A DNA stretch of 64,000 bases, taken from NCBI GenBank assembly GCA_963719485.1, contig OY970387.1, positions 4,278,001 through 4,342,000 of the forward strand, written 5' to 3'. The DNA comes from Bog-473 sp963719485 (GTDB lineage Bacteria; Actinomycetota; Acidimicrobiia; Acidimicrobiales; RAAP-2). Each line of letters begins with the position of its first letter. Positions within the stretch are counted from its first letter, which is position 1. Shown here one piece after another: positions 1 through 10,500 of the stretch. The position numbers and the translations under genes were made by a program. The notes under the pieces are model-generated. The model was not told the DNA's origin. It saw nothing but the letters and a program-made list of their open reading frames with translations, and did not search any database.

Positions 1-1
1 C

Positions 2-205
2 GCCGTTGCCCCCGGCCCGACGCGCACCCGCATGATGGAAGCAGTCCCCGACGAGATGGTGAATCAGCTCGCAGCACTGGCACCAGCAGGTCGCGTAGCT
101 CAGCCCGAGGAACTTGCTGCGGCGATCGTCTTCCTCGCCAGTGATGATGCCAGTTTCGTCCACGGCGTCACTCTTGCGGTCGACGGAGGCCGGGTCGCGA
201 CATAA
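2..205 (+). CDS. SDR family oxidoreductase, C-terminal fragment
   Basis: This is the last 67 codons of a short-chain dehydrogenase/reductase whose start lies before the window. The visible part begins in the conserved PG segment (VAPGPTRTRM) that follows the catalytic YxxxK in this family. It ends with the usual C-terminal pattern of PEELAAAIVFLASDDA followed by VDGG. That PEE-FLASDDA-VDGG ending is typical of FabG-like NAD(P)(H) oxidoreductases. The substrate cannot be told because the active site and cofactor motif are outside the window. It stops at TAA, and 133 bp separate it from another SDR on the same strand, so the two may be co-transcribed. Confidence 0.85.
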   Translation, partial: AVAPGPTRTRMMEAVPDEMVNQLAALAPAGRVAQPEELAAAIVFLASDDASFVHGVTLAVDGGRVAT

Positions 206-338
206 CCCCAGATCCCATCCCGTGCCCAGGTGCTCGTCGACCCGCTACGGGTCTCTAGCAACCCCGGAGAACCGGTAGACGCAACCCGCCACGAGCTGTC
301 CTGCCTGACCAGGCCCACAGAAGCGAGAGGAAATACCA

Positions 339-1283
339 ATGAGCACACTCCCAGGAAAGACCGTGATGATCACAGGCGCCAACGCCGGGATCGGCAAGGA
401 CGTGGCCCGGCAACTGGCGCTACGTCCCGAGGTCGCCCGTATCTACCTGGCGTGCCGGAACCAAGATCGTGCGACAAGTGCAAAGGCCGAGCTCGAAGCA
501 GCGACCGGCCGGCGCATCTTCGACATCGTTCTCATGGACGTCGCCGATCTGGGTTCGGTGCGCGCCGGCCTTGCGGCCATCAACGGATCCGTCGACGCGC
601 TGGTGCTGAACGCTGGTGTCATTGGCCCGCACTCGATGGACTTGACCGCTGACGGGGTCACCACCGTGTTCGCGACGAACGTCCTTGGCCACGTCGTCCT
701 CCTCGAAGGGCTCCTGGCCGAGGATCGGCTTGGCGAGGTTGCGGTCTTGGCCGGAAGTGAAGCAGCCAGGGGGGTCCCGAAGTTGCGGATGAAGGGGCCA
801 TCGTTCGTCTCAACCTCCGCCGACGAGCTCGCCACTGTCATCGACGGCAGCTACTTCGCCAGCAGAAAACCTGACTTCAACCTCGCTTTCGGGCAGGCCA
901 AGTACATCGGGGCCCTATGGATGGCCTACCTGGCCCGCCAACACCCCGACCGCCGCTTCATCACCGTGAGCCCCGGCAACACCACCGGCACCCAAGCAGC
1001 CAGTGACCTCCCATTGCCGATGCGTATCGCGGCCAAATACGTCATGCCCACCCTGGGTCTCGCCCACAAACTTGACGTGGGCGCGAAGCGACTGGTCGAC
1101 GGCGTCACCGACCCGACCCTGTCGAGCGGCGTGTTCTACGCCAGCGCGGCCAACACGCTCAAGGGTCCTTTGGTCAACCAAGCAGACATCCTCCCCGACC
1201 TGGCCAACCCGTCGTTTCAGGACCACGCCAACGAGGCCATCCACCGCTTCGTCACCGAACATCGCTCTGAGCCTCGCCGATGA
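339..1283 (+). CDS. SDR-type protein with catalytic Tyr replaced by Phe
   Basis: A 314-residue short-chain dehydrogenase/reductase of the retinol-dehydrogenase/protochlorophyllide-reductase-like type. The cofactor motif TGANAGIG is at residues 12-19 and NAG at 91-93. A PGN segment follows the active-site region, where PG is conserved. The expected YxxxK appears as F184-G-Q-A-K188, so the catalytic tyrosine is missing while the lysine is kept. The ATG is preceded by AGCGAGAGGAAA, a purine-rich ribosome site. Family knowledge says the tyrosine is the general acid/base. Its loss suggests an altered or absent oxidoreductase activity, perhaps a binding or regulatory role. It follows another SDR on the same strand. 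Confidence 0.8.
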   Translation: MSTLPGKTVMITGANAGIGKDVARQLALRPEVARIYLACRNQDRATSAKAELEAATGRRIFDIVLMDVADLGSVRAGLAAINGSVDALVLNAGVIGPHSMDLTADGVTTVFATNVLGHVVLLEGLLAEDRLGEVAVLAGSEAARGVPKLRMKGPSFVSTSADELATVIDGSYFASRKPDFNLAFGQAKYIGALWMAYLARQHPDRRFITVSPGNTTGTQAASDLPLPMRIAAKYVMPTLGLAHKLDVGAKRLVDGVTDPTLSSGVFYASAANTLKGPLVNQADILPDLANPSFQDHANEAIHRFVTEHRSEPRR

Positions 1284-1327
1284 AGTCCGATCGCTAATTA
1301 CCATCAGATGGTCCTCGCGTGGCGTTG

Positions 1328-2077
1328 CTACTGCTTGCGATCCGGGAGCATCGGGGCAGATCCGATTCGGTGTGCAATCTGTTCGAGGCGACTTCGTAGA
1401 GGACGCCCGACGAGAAGGGAGTCGAGGGCCCCGAGAGCCCAGATGAGGCAATGCGCGGCCAGTGCGACGACCGCCGTTTCGCCAGAGGGTGTCGTTCTGA
1501 ATGCCGGGACCTCATCGTTGGCTGTGCCGACCAGGTACTCGGAAGCGGCGGACAGAGTGGGGTGGGCAACCTAACACTCCACCCTGTAGACGATGTAGAG
1601 GTCACGGTCGACGCCGAGGTTCTTGCAGATTTCGATGAAGTGCCGGAGGGTGTCCTGCTCATCGACCTTGGGCACCTCGACATCGAGGACCTCGCGGATG
1701 GCCTCGGTGGGGAATGGGAGATCAAATGCAGCCTGATCGGCCGCGACTCGAATCGCACGCTGATGCTCCGCCATGACAGCGCTGACCGCGTCATCTCCGA
1801 CCTGCACCAGCCAGTGCAACGTGATCGCGTACTCGAGCAGCGAGCGCACGATGACGCGAGCCTCGTGTGCGAACCCACCGTCTGAGAGCACCAGGATGCA
1901 CCGAGCGAAGCGGTTCGCCTGGGTGGCCCACCCGTGGGCGATCTGGAGCTGCCAGACGTTGTCCCGATCCACTTCCACGGACGGCAGCGCCTCGAATAGC
2001 GCCAGCGTCTCCTCCACGGCCCGGCGGTAGTCGTCGGCCGATGGCTCCGGCGGGCCCGGGGCGGCCGGGCCGCTCAC
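1328..2077 (-). pseudogene. DUF5677-like protein interrupted by an in-frame TAG
   Basis: The reading frame runs from a GTG at 2077, which overlaps the stop of the upstream gene as GTGA, to a TAG at 1571-1573. It then continues in the same frame for 80 more codons to a TAG at 1328-1330. The segment after the first stop (VAHPTLSAASEYL) reads like a natural continuation of a helical DUF5677-type domain, which also shows in RSLLEYAITLHWL before the stop. The full length of about 249 codons suits the family better than the 168-residue truncated product. I infer nonsense inactivation. A CAG to TAG change would explain the stop, and readthrough is possible but unsupported. The function of the family is unknown. 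Confidence 0.65.
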
Positions 2078-2462
2078 TTCGGCAACTCGCGCCCCCGAGG
2101 GAACGGGAACTTCGGGAGCTTGAAGGGCTGATCCCACAACGCCTCGGGCGTAAACGACTGGCGCTTCACCCCGGCGAGCCAGGGCCAGCGGATCAGGTCA
2201 TCTTCAGTGGCTGGGCTCTGCCCGTTGAGCTTCAGGCTCAGGTTTGGCCGCTTCTCCCCGATTGCCACGGCGAGGTCCTCGACGGAGTTCTTGTGCTGAG
2301 CCCGGAGGAGGTCGAGGCGGTAGGCCAGGGCGTGCTGCTGCCGTGCCCATTCCAGGAACACTGCGTCGTCCCAGTCTTCCACTCGACCTCGGCCTCCGAG
2401 AACTTCCACAGTTCGGGCTGCTCGAGGTAGCCGCGGGGCACGGAGCGCGGCTGAGAAGGCAT
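2074..2462 (-). pseudogene. HTH-like small protein with a probable frameshift
   Basis: The most protein-like reading starts at ATG 2462 (MPSQPRSVPRGYLEQPELW, then SEAEVE). It must change frame near 2385-2392 to continue as EDWDDAVFLEWARQQ. The C-terminal half contains an XRE-like helix-turn-helix pattern (SVEDLAVAIGEKRPNLSLKLNG). The join looks like a one-base deletion. The alternative in-frame start at 2595 gives an Arg/Ala-rich N-terminus that looks like a shadow frame. The stop overlaps the GTG of the next gene by four bases, so the two were translationally coupled. Both members of the pair are damaged. Role unknown; a regulator with a partner protein is one possibility. Confidence 0.5.
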
Positions 2463-2488
2463 CTATGACCACCGCCCGAACAGAGCGA

Positions 2489-2515
2489 GGCCCCCGCCCG
2501 GGCGGGGCGGGGGCC
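2489..2515 (-). terminator. GC-rich hairpin downstream of nrdJ
   Basis: A perfect inverted repeat with 11-bp arms (GGCCCCCGCCC and its complement) and a 5-base loop lies 117 bp past the nrdJ stop on the minus strand. It has no clear U tract. It also lies just upstream of the HTH-like gene start at 2462, so a role as a leader structure is possible. Confidence 0.5.
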
Positions 2516-2546
2516 GTTGCTTGCTGAGTGCTAGCGCGCTCATGTC

Positions 2547-2625
2547 GCCAAACGCGAAATCGGATGTCGTCAGCCGCGAAAAACGGCGTCGTCAAACGCG
2601 AAACCCCAGCGACGCCAAACGCGAA
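2547..2625. repeat. Four 12-bp repeats spaced 22-23 bp
   Basis: Copies of G(C/T)CAAACGCGAA start at 2547, 2591 and 2614, with a diverged copy (GTCAGCCGCGAA) at 2569. Start-to-start spacing is 22, 22 and 23 bp, close to two helical turns. The block lies between the nrdJ stop and the promoter region of the HTH-like gene on the minus strand. That position suits an operator array, but no binding protein is known. Confidence 0.75.
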
Positions 2626-2631
2626 TTCTCA

Positions 2632-5475
2632 TTACGAGCACCCGCTGGTCGACCCGCAACTCCCGCAGACGTAGCACGAGCCGGCCCGCTGCATGGTGTT
2701 TCCGCAGCTGTAGCAGAGGGGCGCATCGAGCTGCTCGGCCCGAGCCAGTGCTTGCGCCGCCGGCTCAGCACCGACACGACCGGTGCTGAGCCCGTCGTCG
2801 ACGAGGCCGACCGACGGCGTCGACATCTCCTCCACGCCGGGCAGTGTCGGCTGCGTCCGCTCCTGCGTGGACAGGATGCCGAGCTCGGTGCGCTCCTCCA
2901 CGGGGAGGAAGTCGAGCGCCAGCCGACGCGAGATGTAGTCGATGAGGCTCGTGGCGATACGCAGCTCCGGATCGTCGGTGATGCCCGCCGGCTCGAACTT
3001 CATGTTGGCGAACTTGCGCACGAAGGTTGCCAGCGGCACGCCGTGCTGCAGTCCCAGGCTGAGCGAGATCGAGAAAGCGTCCATGATCCCGGCCAGGGTC
3101 GAGCCCTGCTTGGAGACCTTGATGAACACCTCACCCGGACGCCCGTCCTCGTACTCACCGACGGTCACGTAGCCCTCGCAGTCGGCCACCCGGAACGAGA
3201 ACGTCTTCGAGTTGCGCTTGCGGGGCAGGCGCTCGCGCACAGCGCCGACCACCAGAGGTGAGGCGGACCGCTGCTGCTCGTGCACCAGTGCCGCCTCGAG
3301 CTCGGCGATGCGGGCCGTCACCTCGCGGGCCCTGGCCTCGGCGTCCGAACCGGCCGGGGCGGCATCACCACCCTCAATGACCGCACTCTCCTTCTTGGTC
3401 GTGGACAGCGGCTGCGCCACCTTGCAGTTGTCCCGGTAGATGGCCACCGCCTTGATGCCCAGACGCCAGGCGTCGATGTGCAGCTGCTCCACGTCCTCCA
3501 CGCTGACGTCCTCGGGCATGTTGACCGTCTTGGAGATGGCGCCGCTGATGAAGGGCTGCACCGCTCCCATCATGCGGATGTGGCCCGAGTAGTGGATGGT
3601 GTTGTCACCCATGGAGCAGGCGAAGACCGGCAGGTGCTCGGGGGCCAGGTGGGGGGCGCCGAGAATCGACATGTGCTCGTTGATGTACGCCACGATGTCC
3701 TCGGCCTGCTCGACCCCGTAGCCGAGCTTGGCCAGCGCCCGGGGTACCGTCTGGTTGACGATCGACATCGTGCCGCCGCCGACGAGCTTCTTGGTCTTGA
3801 CGAGCCCGAGGTCAGGCTCGACCCCGGTGGTGTCGCAGTCCATCAGCAGGCCGATCGTCCCCGTCGGGGCCAGCACCGAAGCCTGCGAGTTGCGCACGCC
3901 GTAGGCCTCGGCGAGGTCCACCGCTCGGTCCCAGGACTCCTGGGCCGCCGAGAGCAGCTCAGGCGGCACGACGTCCTCGTCGATGCGGGCCGCCTCGGCC
4001 TGGTGCATGCGCAGGACGTTGAGCATCGGCTCGGCGTTCTCGTGGTAACCGGCGAAGGGACCCATGCGAGCCGCGGTCCGGGCCGACGTGGCGTAGGCGT
4101 GCCCCGTCAGCAGCGCCGTGATGGCGGCGGCCCAGGCCCGGCCGGCGTCGGAGTCGTACGGCAGGCCCTGCGCCATGAGCAGCGCGCCCAGGTTGGCGTA
4201 GCCGATGCCGAGCTGGCGGAAGGCGCGCGTCGTGTCCCCGATCTTCTCGGTGGGGTAGTCGGCGTTGCCGACGATGATCTCCTGCCCGGTGAACATGACG
4301 GCCACTCCTGCCTTGAAGCCATCGACGTCGAACTCGTCGTTCTCGTCGAGGAACGTCAGCAGATTCATGGAAGCCAGGTTGCAGGCTGAGTTGTCGAGGT
4401 GGACGTACTCCGAGCACGGGTTGCTCCCGTTGATCCGGCCCGTCATCGGCGCCGTGTGCCAGCGGTTGATGGTGGTGTCGTACTGCAGGCCCGGGTCGGC
4501 GCACTCCCAGGCGGAGTGGGCGATCTGGCGGAACAGGTCGCGGGCCGGCACCGTGCGGACGACCGAGCCGTCGGTGCGCGCCGTCAGGTCCCAGTCGCGC
4601 CCGTCGAGCACAGCCTCCATGAACTCGTCGGTCACCCGCACGGAGTTGTTGGCGTTCTGGTACTGGGTCGAGTGGCTGTCCGCCCCGTCGAGGTCCATGT
4701 CGAAGCCGGCGTCACGCAGCACGCGGGCCTTGCGCTCCTCGATCGCCTTGCACCAGATGAAGTCCTCGACGTCGGGGTGGTCCGCGTCGAGGATGACCAT
4801 CTTGGCGGCGCGGCGCGTCTTGCCCCCGGACTTGATCGTGCCGGCCGACGCATCGGCGCCGCGCATGAAGCTGACCGGGCCCGATGCCGTGCCGCCGCCC
4901 TTGAGCAGCTCGTGCGACGAGCGGATGCGCGACAGGTTCACCCCGGCGCCCGAGCCGCCCTTGAAGATGATGCCCTCCTCGGTGTACCAGTTGAGGATCG
5001 AGTCCATCCGGTCCTCGACGGCGAGGATGAAGCATGCCGAGCCCTGCTGGGGCACGCCCTGCACGCCGATGTTGAACCAGACCGGCGAGTTGAACGCCGC
5101 CCGCTGGTGGATGATGAGGTACTTGAGCTCGTGGTTGAAGACCAGGGCCTCCTCGTCGTCGACGAAGTAGCCGTCCTTGATCCCCCACGCCGTCAGCGTG
5201 TCGGCGACCCGGTCCGCCACCTGGCGCAGCGACCACTCGCGCTCCTCGGTGCCGAGGGTCCCCCGGAAGTACTTCTGCGCCAAGATGTTGGTGGCGTTCA
5301 CGCTCCAGGACTCGGGCACCTCGACCCCGAGTTGCTCGAAGGCCACGGTGCCGTCCCGGTAGTTGGTGATGCGGGCGTCGCGCCGCTCCCAGGAGACCTC
5401 GTCGTACGGGTGCACGCCTTCGGTGGTGAAGTGCCGGCGGATGCCGATCTCGGATCGCTGGGGGGCGATGGCCAT
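2632..5475 (-). CDS. nrdJ: Adenosylcobalamin-dependent (class II) ribonucleoside-diphosphate reductase
   Basis: A 947-residue class II ribonucleotide reductase, which makes deoxyribonucleotides using coenzyme B12 and is oxygen-independent. The N-terminal cysteine lies in QQGSACFI (Cys148). NPCSE at residues 352-356 supplies the Asn, thiyl-forming Cys354 and Glu of the active site, and Cys365 follows shortly after. A glycine-rich phosphate loop (FKGGSGAGVNLSRIR) sits near residues 171-185. The C-terminus ends in a four-cysteine ribbon (CYSCGN and CYVCGSCG), the usual tail of this subfamily, thought to relay electrons. A GGAGGA ribosome site precedes ATG 5475. Two NrdR boxes lie about 170-220 bp upstream, so NrdR repression is likely. 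Confidence 0.97.
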   Translation of the reverse strand: MAIAPQRSEIGIRRHFTTEGVHPYDEVSWERRDARITNYRDGTVAFEQLGVEVPESWSVNATNILAQKYFRGTLGTEEREWSLRQVADRVADTLTAWGIKDGYFVDDEEALVFNHELKYLIIHQRAAFNSPVWFNIGVQGVPQQGSACFILAVEDRMDSILNWYTEEGIIFKGGSGAGVNLSRIRSSHELLKGGGTASGPVSFMRGADASAGTIKSGGKTRRAAKMVILDADHPDVEDFIWCKAIEERKARVLRDAGFDMDLDGADSHSTQYQNANNSVRVTDEFMEAVLDGRDWDLTARTDGSVVRTVPARDLFRQIAHSAWECADPGLQYDTTINRWHTAPMTGRINGSNPCSEYVHLDNSACNLASMNLLTFLDENDEFDVDGFKAGVAVMFTGQEIIVGNADYPTEKIGDTTRAFRQLGIGYANLGALLMAQGLPYDSDAGRAWAAAITALLTGHAYATSARTAARMGPFAGYHENAEPMLNVLRMHQAEAARIDEDVVPPELLSAAQESWDRAVDLAEAYGVRNSQASVLAPTGTIGLLMDCDTTGVEPDLGLVKTKKLVGGGTMSIVNQTVPRALAKLGYGVEQAEDIVAYINEHMSILGAPHLAPEHLPVFACSMGDNTIHYSGHIRMMGAVQPFISGAISKTVNMPEDVSVEDVEQLHIDAWRLGIKAVAIYRDNCKVAQPLSTTKKESAVIEGGDAAPAGSDAEARAREVTARIAELEAALVHEQQRSASPLVVGAVRERLPRKRNSKTFSFRVADCEGYVTVGEYEDGRPGEVFIKVSKQGSTLAGIMDAFSISLSLGLQHGVPLATFVRKFANMKFEPAGITDDPELRIATSLIDYISRRLALDFLPVEERTELGILSTQERTQPTLPGVEEMSTPSVGLVDDGLSTGRVGAEPAAQALARAEQLDAPLCYSCGNTMQRAGSCYVCGSCGSTSGCS

Positions 5476-5645
5476 GGCGCTGGGGTCCTCCTGTGCTCGT
5501 TCTTGGGGGGTTTTCGCTGCTGCCTGCGGTTGCTGGTCTGATCTGCCTGCTGGTCGGCGCCGTCACCCCACCCCCATTCCAGCTGGGCGGTGTCTCACGA
5601 CGCGTCTCCCGATCCAGCGCCCGAGAGGGGGTCAAACCTGCCTCA

Positions 5646-5661
5646 CCACAACATATAGTGG
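5646..5661. promoter_or_regulatory. NrdR box 1
   Basis: CCACAACATATAGTGG is a 16-bp imperfect palindrome that fits the NrdR-box consensus acaCwAtATaTwGtgt. It lies in the nrdJ/glpK divergent region and starts exactly 32 bp from a second box. NrdR is the ATP/dATP-sensing repressor of ribonucleotide reductase genes. Confidence 0.85.
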
Positions 5662-5677
5662 TTGGCCCCTCCCCGAG

Positions 5678-5693
5678 ACACGAGATGCTGTGT
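5678..5693. promoter_or_regulatory. NrdR box 2
   Basis: ACACGAGATGCTGTGT is the second 16-bp palindrome. It has perfect ACAC/GTGT ends and the central AT. The 32-bp start-to-start spacing from box 1, about three helical turns, is the known arrangement for cooperative NrdR binding. This strongly supports both sites. Confidence 0.8.
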
Positions 5694-5841
5694 CATTACA
5701 GCACTGTAGTTACACGTTGTCAATGACTTGGCCGCACCATTCATGCTGGTCACGGGCCGCTCGCGATTGTTTGCGCGAGAAAGCCAACCGAGGGGCCCGC
5801 CAGGACGACGGATACTCGCGAAGGGTTAGCGTCGGCATGCC

Positions 5842-7395
<1,554 letters not shown>

Positions 7396-7560
7396 ACCGC
7401 CGCTCCTCGCGCCGAATTCCCACGTCTCACGCATGAAATCTGCGGGCCCCGACCGCATTGGCCCTACCGCCACACCGGTGCAGCGGACAGAATGACAGAG
7501 GGCGCTCGGGAGACGCGTGCGAACGGGCGCTTGCCGCAACAAGGACGCGGGGAGTGCAAC

Positions 7561-10500
7561 GTGGGACTTCGCAACGTCGGTCTTCGAGGCCAGAAGCGCC
7601 GTTCCCTGCGAGGATCTGTCGGACGATTCGGCGTCGTCGTCGCCGGCCTCCTGGTCGTCGCGGGAACGACGACGCTCTTCGACGCATCTTCCAAGGTGTC
7701 GGGCAGTGCGCCTCCGACGGAGAACTTGAGCTGTAACGACACCTGGACCGGCAGCGGAGCATCGGCCAATTGGGACTCGGCCGCCAACTGGACCACCGGG
7801 ACACCGAACGGCACGAGCGTCGATGTCTGCATCCCCGCCGACGCGAACGTCTTCCTCTCCGAAGGATCCTTCTCTGTCGGCGAGCTCACCGTGTCGGCCG
7901 GCAGCAGCTTGACCATCGGCACCATCGGCACCATCGCCACCGGCAGCAGCGACAGCACCAGCACGACCGGGCCGAGCTTGACGGTGTCGTCTGGGCTGCA
8001 GAACGACGGATCACTCACGGTCGAGCCCTCGGGGACGTCCGGCCAGGCCGTGCTGACCCTTGACGGCCCGATCACGAACACCGGCACGCTCACGGTGAAC
8101 GGCGCTGTTGGCGTTGGCGGCACGCCCTCCACCTCTGTGACCAACGAGGGCACGATCGGCGTCGCCCCCGGCGGCCTGATCAACGTGGCCAGATCGTCGA
8201 CGATCACGAACGAACCGGACGGTCTCCTGGCCTTCGGAATCGACGGGCCGCCGACCTCGTTCGCCGCCTACGGGCGCATTACCAACGGCACGCTCGCACT
8301 CAGCGGGAGCGCGGACCCCGTGTTCGAGAACGGGTTTACGCCGTCACCGGGCGCCGAATACTTCGTCGACACCGGTTCGTCCACTGGCACCTTTACGACT
8401 GTCTTGCACGGCGCCACGGCCGACTACTCCCACACGGGCGAGGTCGGGCTGACGGGTGGGGCGCCCGCCACGGTCACCTCGACGAGCGTCACGAGTGCGG
8501 CGCCCTCGGGTTCGCCCTACGGAGGGGATGTCCGGTTCACGGCCACCGTGATCCCGGTGTCGGGCTCCGACCCGACGGGGTCCGTCTCCTTCGACGTGGG
8601 TGGTCTCCCCATCGGCAACTCCCCCGTGACGACCGATGCCGCCGGTGTCACCTCCGCCACGTTGGACATCTCGAGCCTGCCGGTCGGATCCGACTCGATC
8701 TCGGCGACCTACGTCGGTGACGCCGTCTTCGGCCCCAGCACGTCGCCGGTTCTGAAACAGGTGGTAAGTACGGACCCGACGAACGTCACGCTCACGCCCT
8801 CTTCGGCGAGCCCGGAGCCGGGCCAGCCAGTCATTGACACGGCCATCGTCTCGCTCGTCACCCCCCGCTCCGGGACGCTGACCGGCACGGTCTCGTTCAC
8901 CGACGACGGGAGTCCGGTCACCGGCTGCCAGTCCTTGAGCTTGCCCTCAGTCGCTCCACTGCAGGTCGCCTGCACTGAGACGTACGGATCGAGCGCGACC
9001 CACTCCATCGTCGCCAGCTACAGCGGCGACGAGGACGACGCTGCCAGCAACGCGTCGTTGGTCCAGGCGGTCGGTCAGGTTCCGACGCAGACGACCGTGG
9101 CGTCATCCTCCCCCAATTCGACCTACGGCCAGGTCGTGACGTTGACGGCCACGGTGACCCCGATGGTGTCGGCGTCGGGCAGCCCGACGGGGACGGTCAC
9201 CTTCTACGACTTCGAGACGAATCCAATAGCCACCGTGGCCGTCTCTGCGGTTGCCGGTACGGCCATCGCCAGCGTCGATGTCTCGAGCCTGACGGCGAGC
9301 TTCCACTCCATGACGGCGACGTACAACGGGGACGCGAACTTCGGGTCGAGCACGTCGGGAGCACCGGTCAACTTCAACGTGACCGAGGCGGCGACGCTGG
9401 TCACCGTCACCAGTTCGTCGGACACGACGGTCGTCGGGCAATCCCTCGTCTTCTCCGTCACGATCAGCTCGTGGGCAGCGGGCGAAACCGGCACCGTTCA
9501 GTTCGTCGACGACGGGTTCACCGTTGGCAGCGCCACCGTCTCGGGCGGGCAAGCCACCTTCGAGACCGGGTCCCTCACGCAGGGCACTCATCCGATCACG
9601 GCCATCTACGACGGGGACGACAACTTCATCGGCAGCTCCTCGGTAAACACTGTCATGCAGACGGTCAATGCGACGCCGACCTCGACCGACGTGACCAGCA
9701 CCAACGACCCTGGCTCAGTCGGTCAGGTCCCGACGCAGACGACCGTCGCGTCCTCCACACCCCGCTCGACCTATGGCCAGGGCGTCTCGCTGACCGCCAC
9801 AGTGAGCCCTTCATCGACGACATCGGTCATTCCCAGCGGGACGGTCACCTTCTACGACTACGAGACGAACCCGATCGGCACCGTCGATGTCTCCGCGGTT
9901 GACGGGACGACCACCGCCACCCTCGCCATCTCCAGCCTCATGGGTGGTTTCCACTCCATCACCGCGACCTACAACGGGGATCCGACCTTCGGTTCCAGTA
10001 CGTCGGACACGCCGGCCAACGTCAACGTGGCCGAAGCGCCGACGATCGTCACGGTGGCCAGTTCGGCCGATCAAACCGTTCTCGGCCAAACCGTTGTCTT
10101 CTCCGTCACGATCAGCGCCCCGGCCTCGGGCGAGACGGGCACCGTGCAGTTCGTCGACAACGGATTCATGATCGGCAGCGGCGCTGTTTCCGGCGGGCAA
10201 GCCACGTTCCAGACCCGGTCACTGAGCCTCGGCACGCATCCGATCACGGCTGTCTACGAGGGCGACGACGACTTCATCGGCAGTTCATCGATGAACACGG
10301 TGGTGCAGACGATAAACCAAGCGTCGACGTCGACGGAACTGACCAGCAGTCACGACCCCGGCCTCGTCGGACAGGCCGTGGCCTACACCGCGACCGTCGC
10401 CGTGGACGCTCCCGGATCCGGTGCGCCGACCGGCTACGTGTCGTTCAGCGATGATGGCAGCCCGATCTCCGCCTGCCAGGGCGTCGCTCTGCCGCCTGCC

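Noticed and set aside
3280..4389. Long open frames antisense to nrdJ and similar ones over many genes.
   Set aside because: They mirror the codon structure of strong genes in GC-rich DNA, with His/Arg/Val-rich composition and no family motifs.
5476..5841. A cobalamin riboswitch before nrdJ.
   Set aside because: No B12-box-like sequence was found; the NrdR boxes explain the region better.
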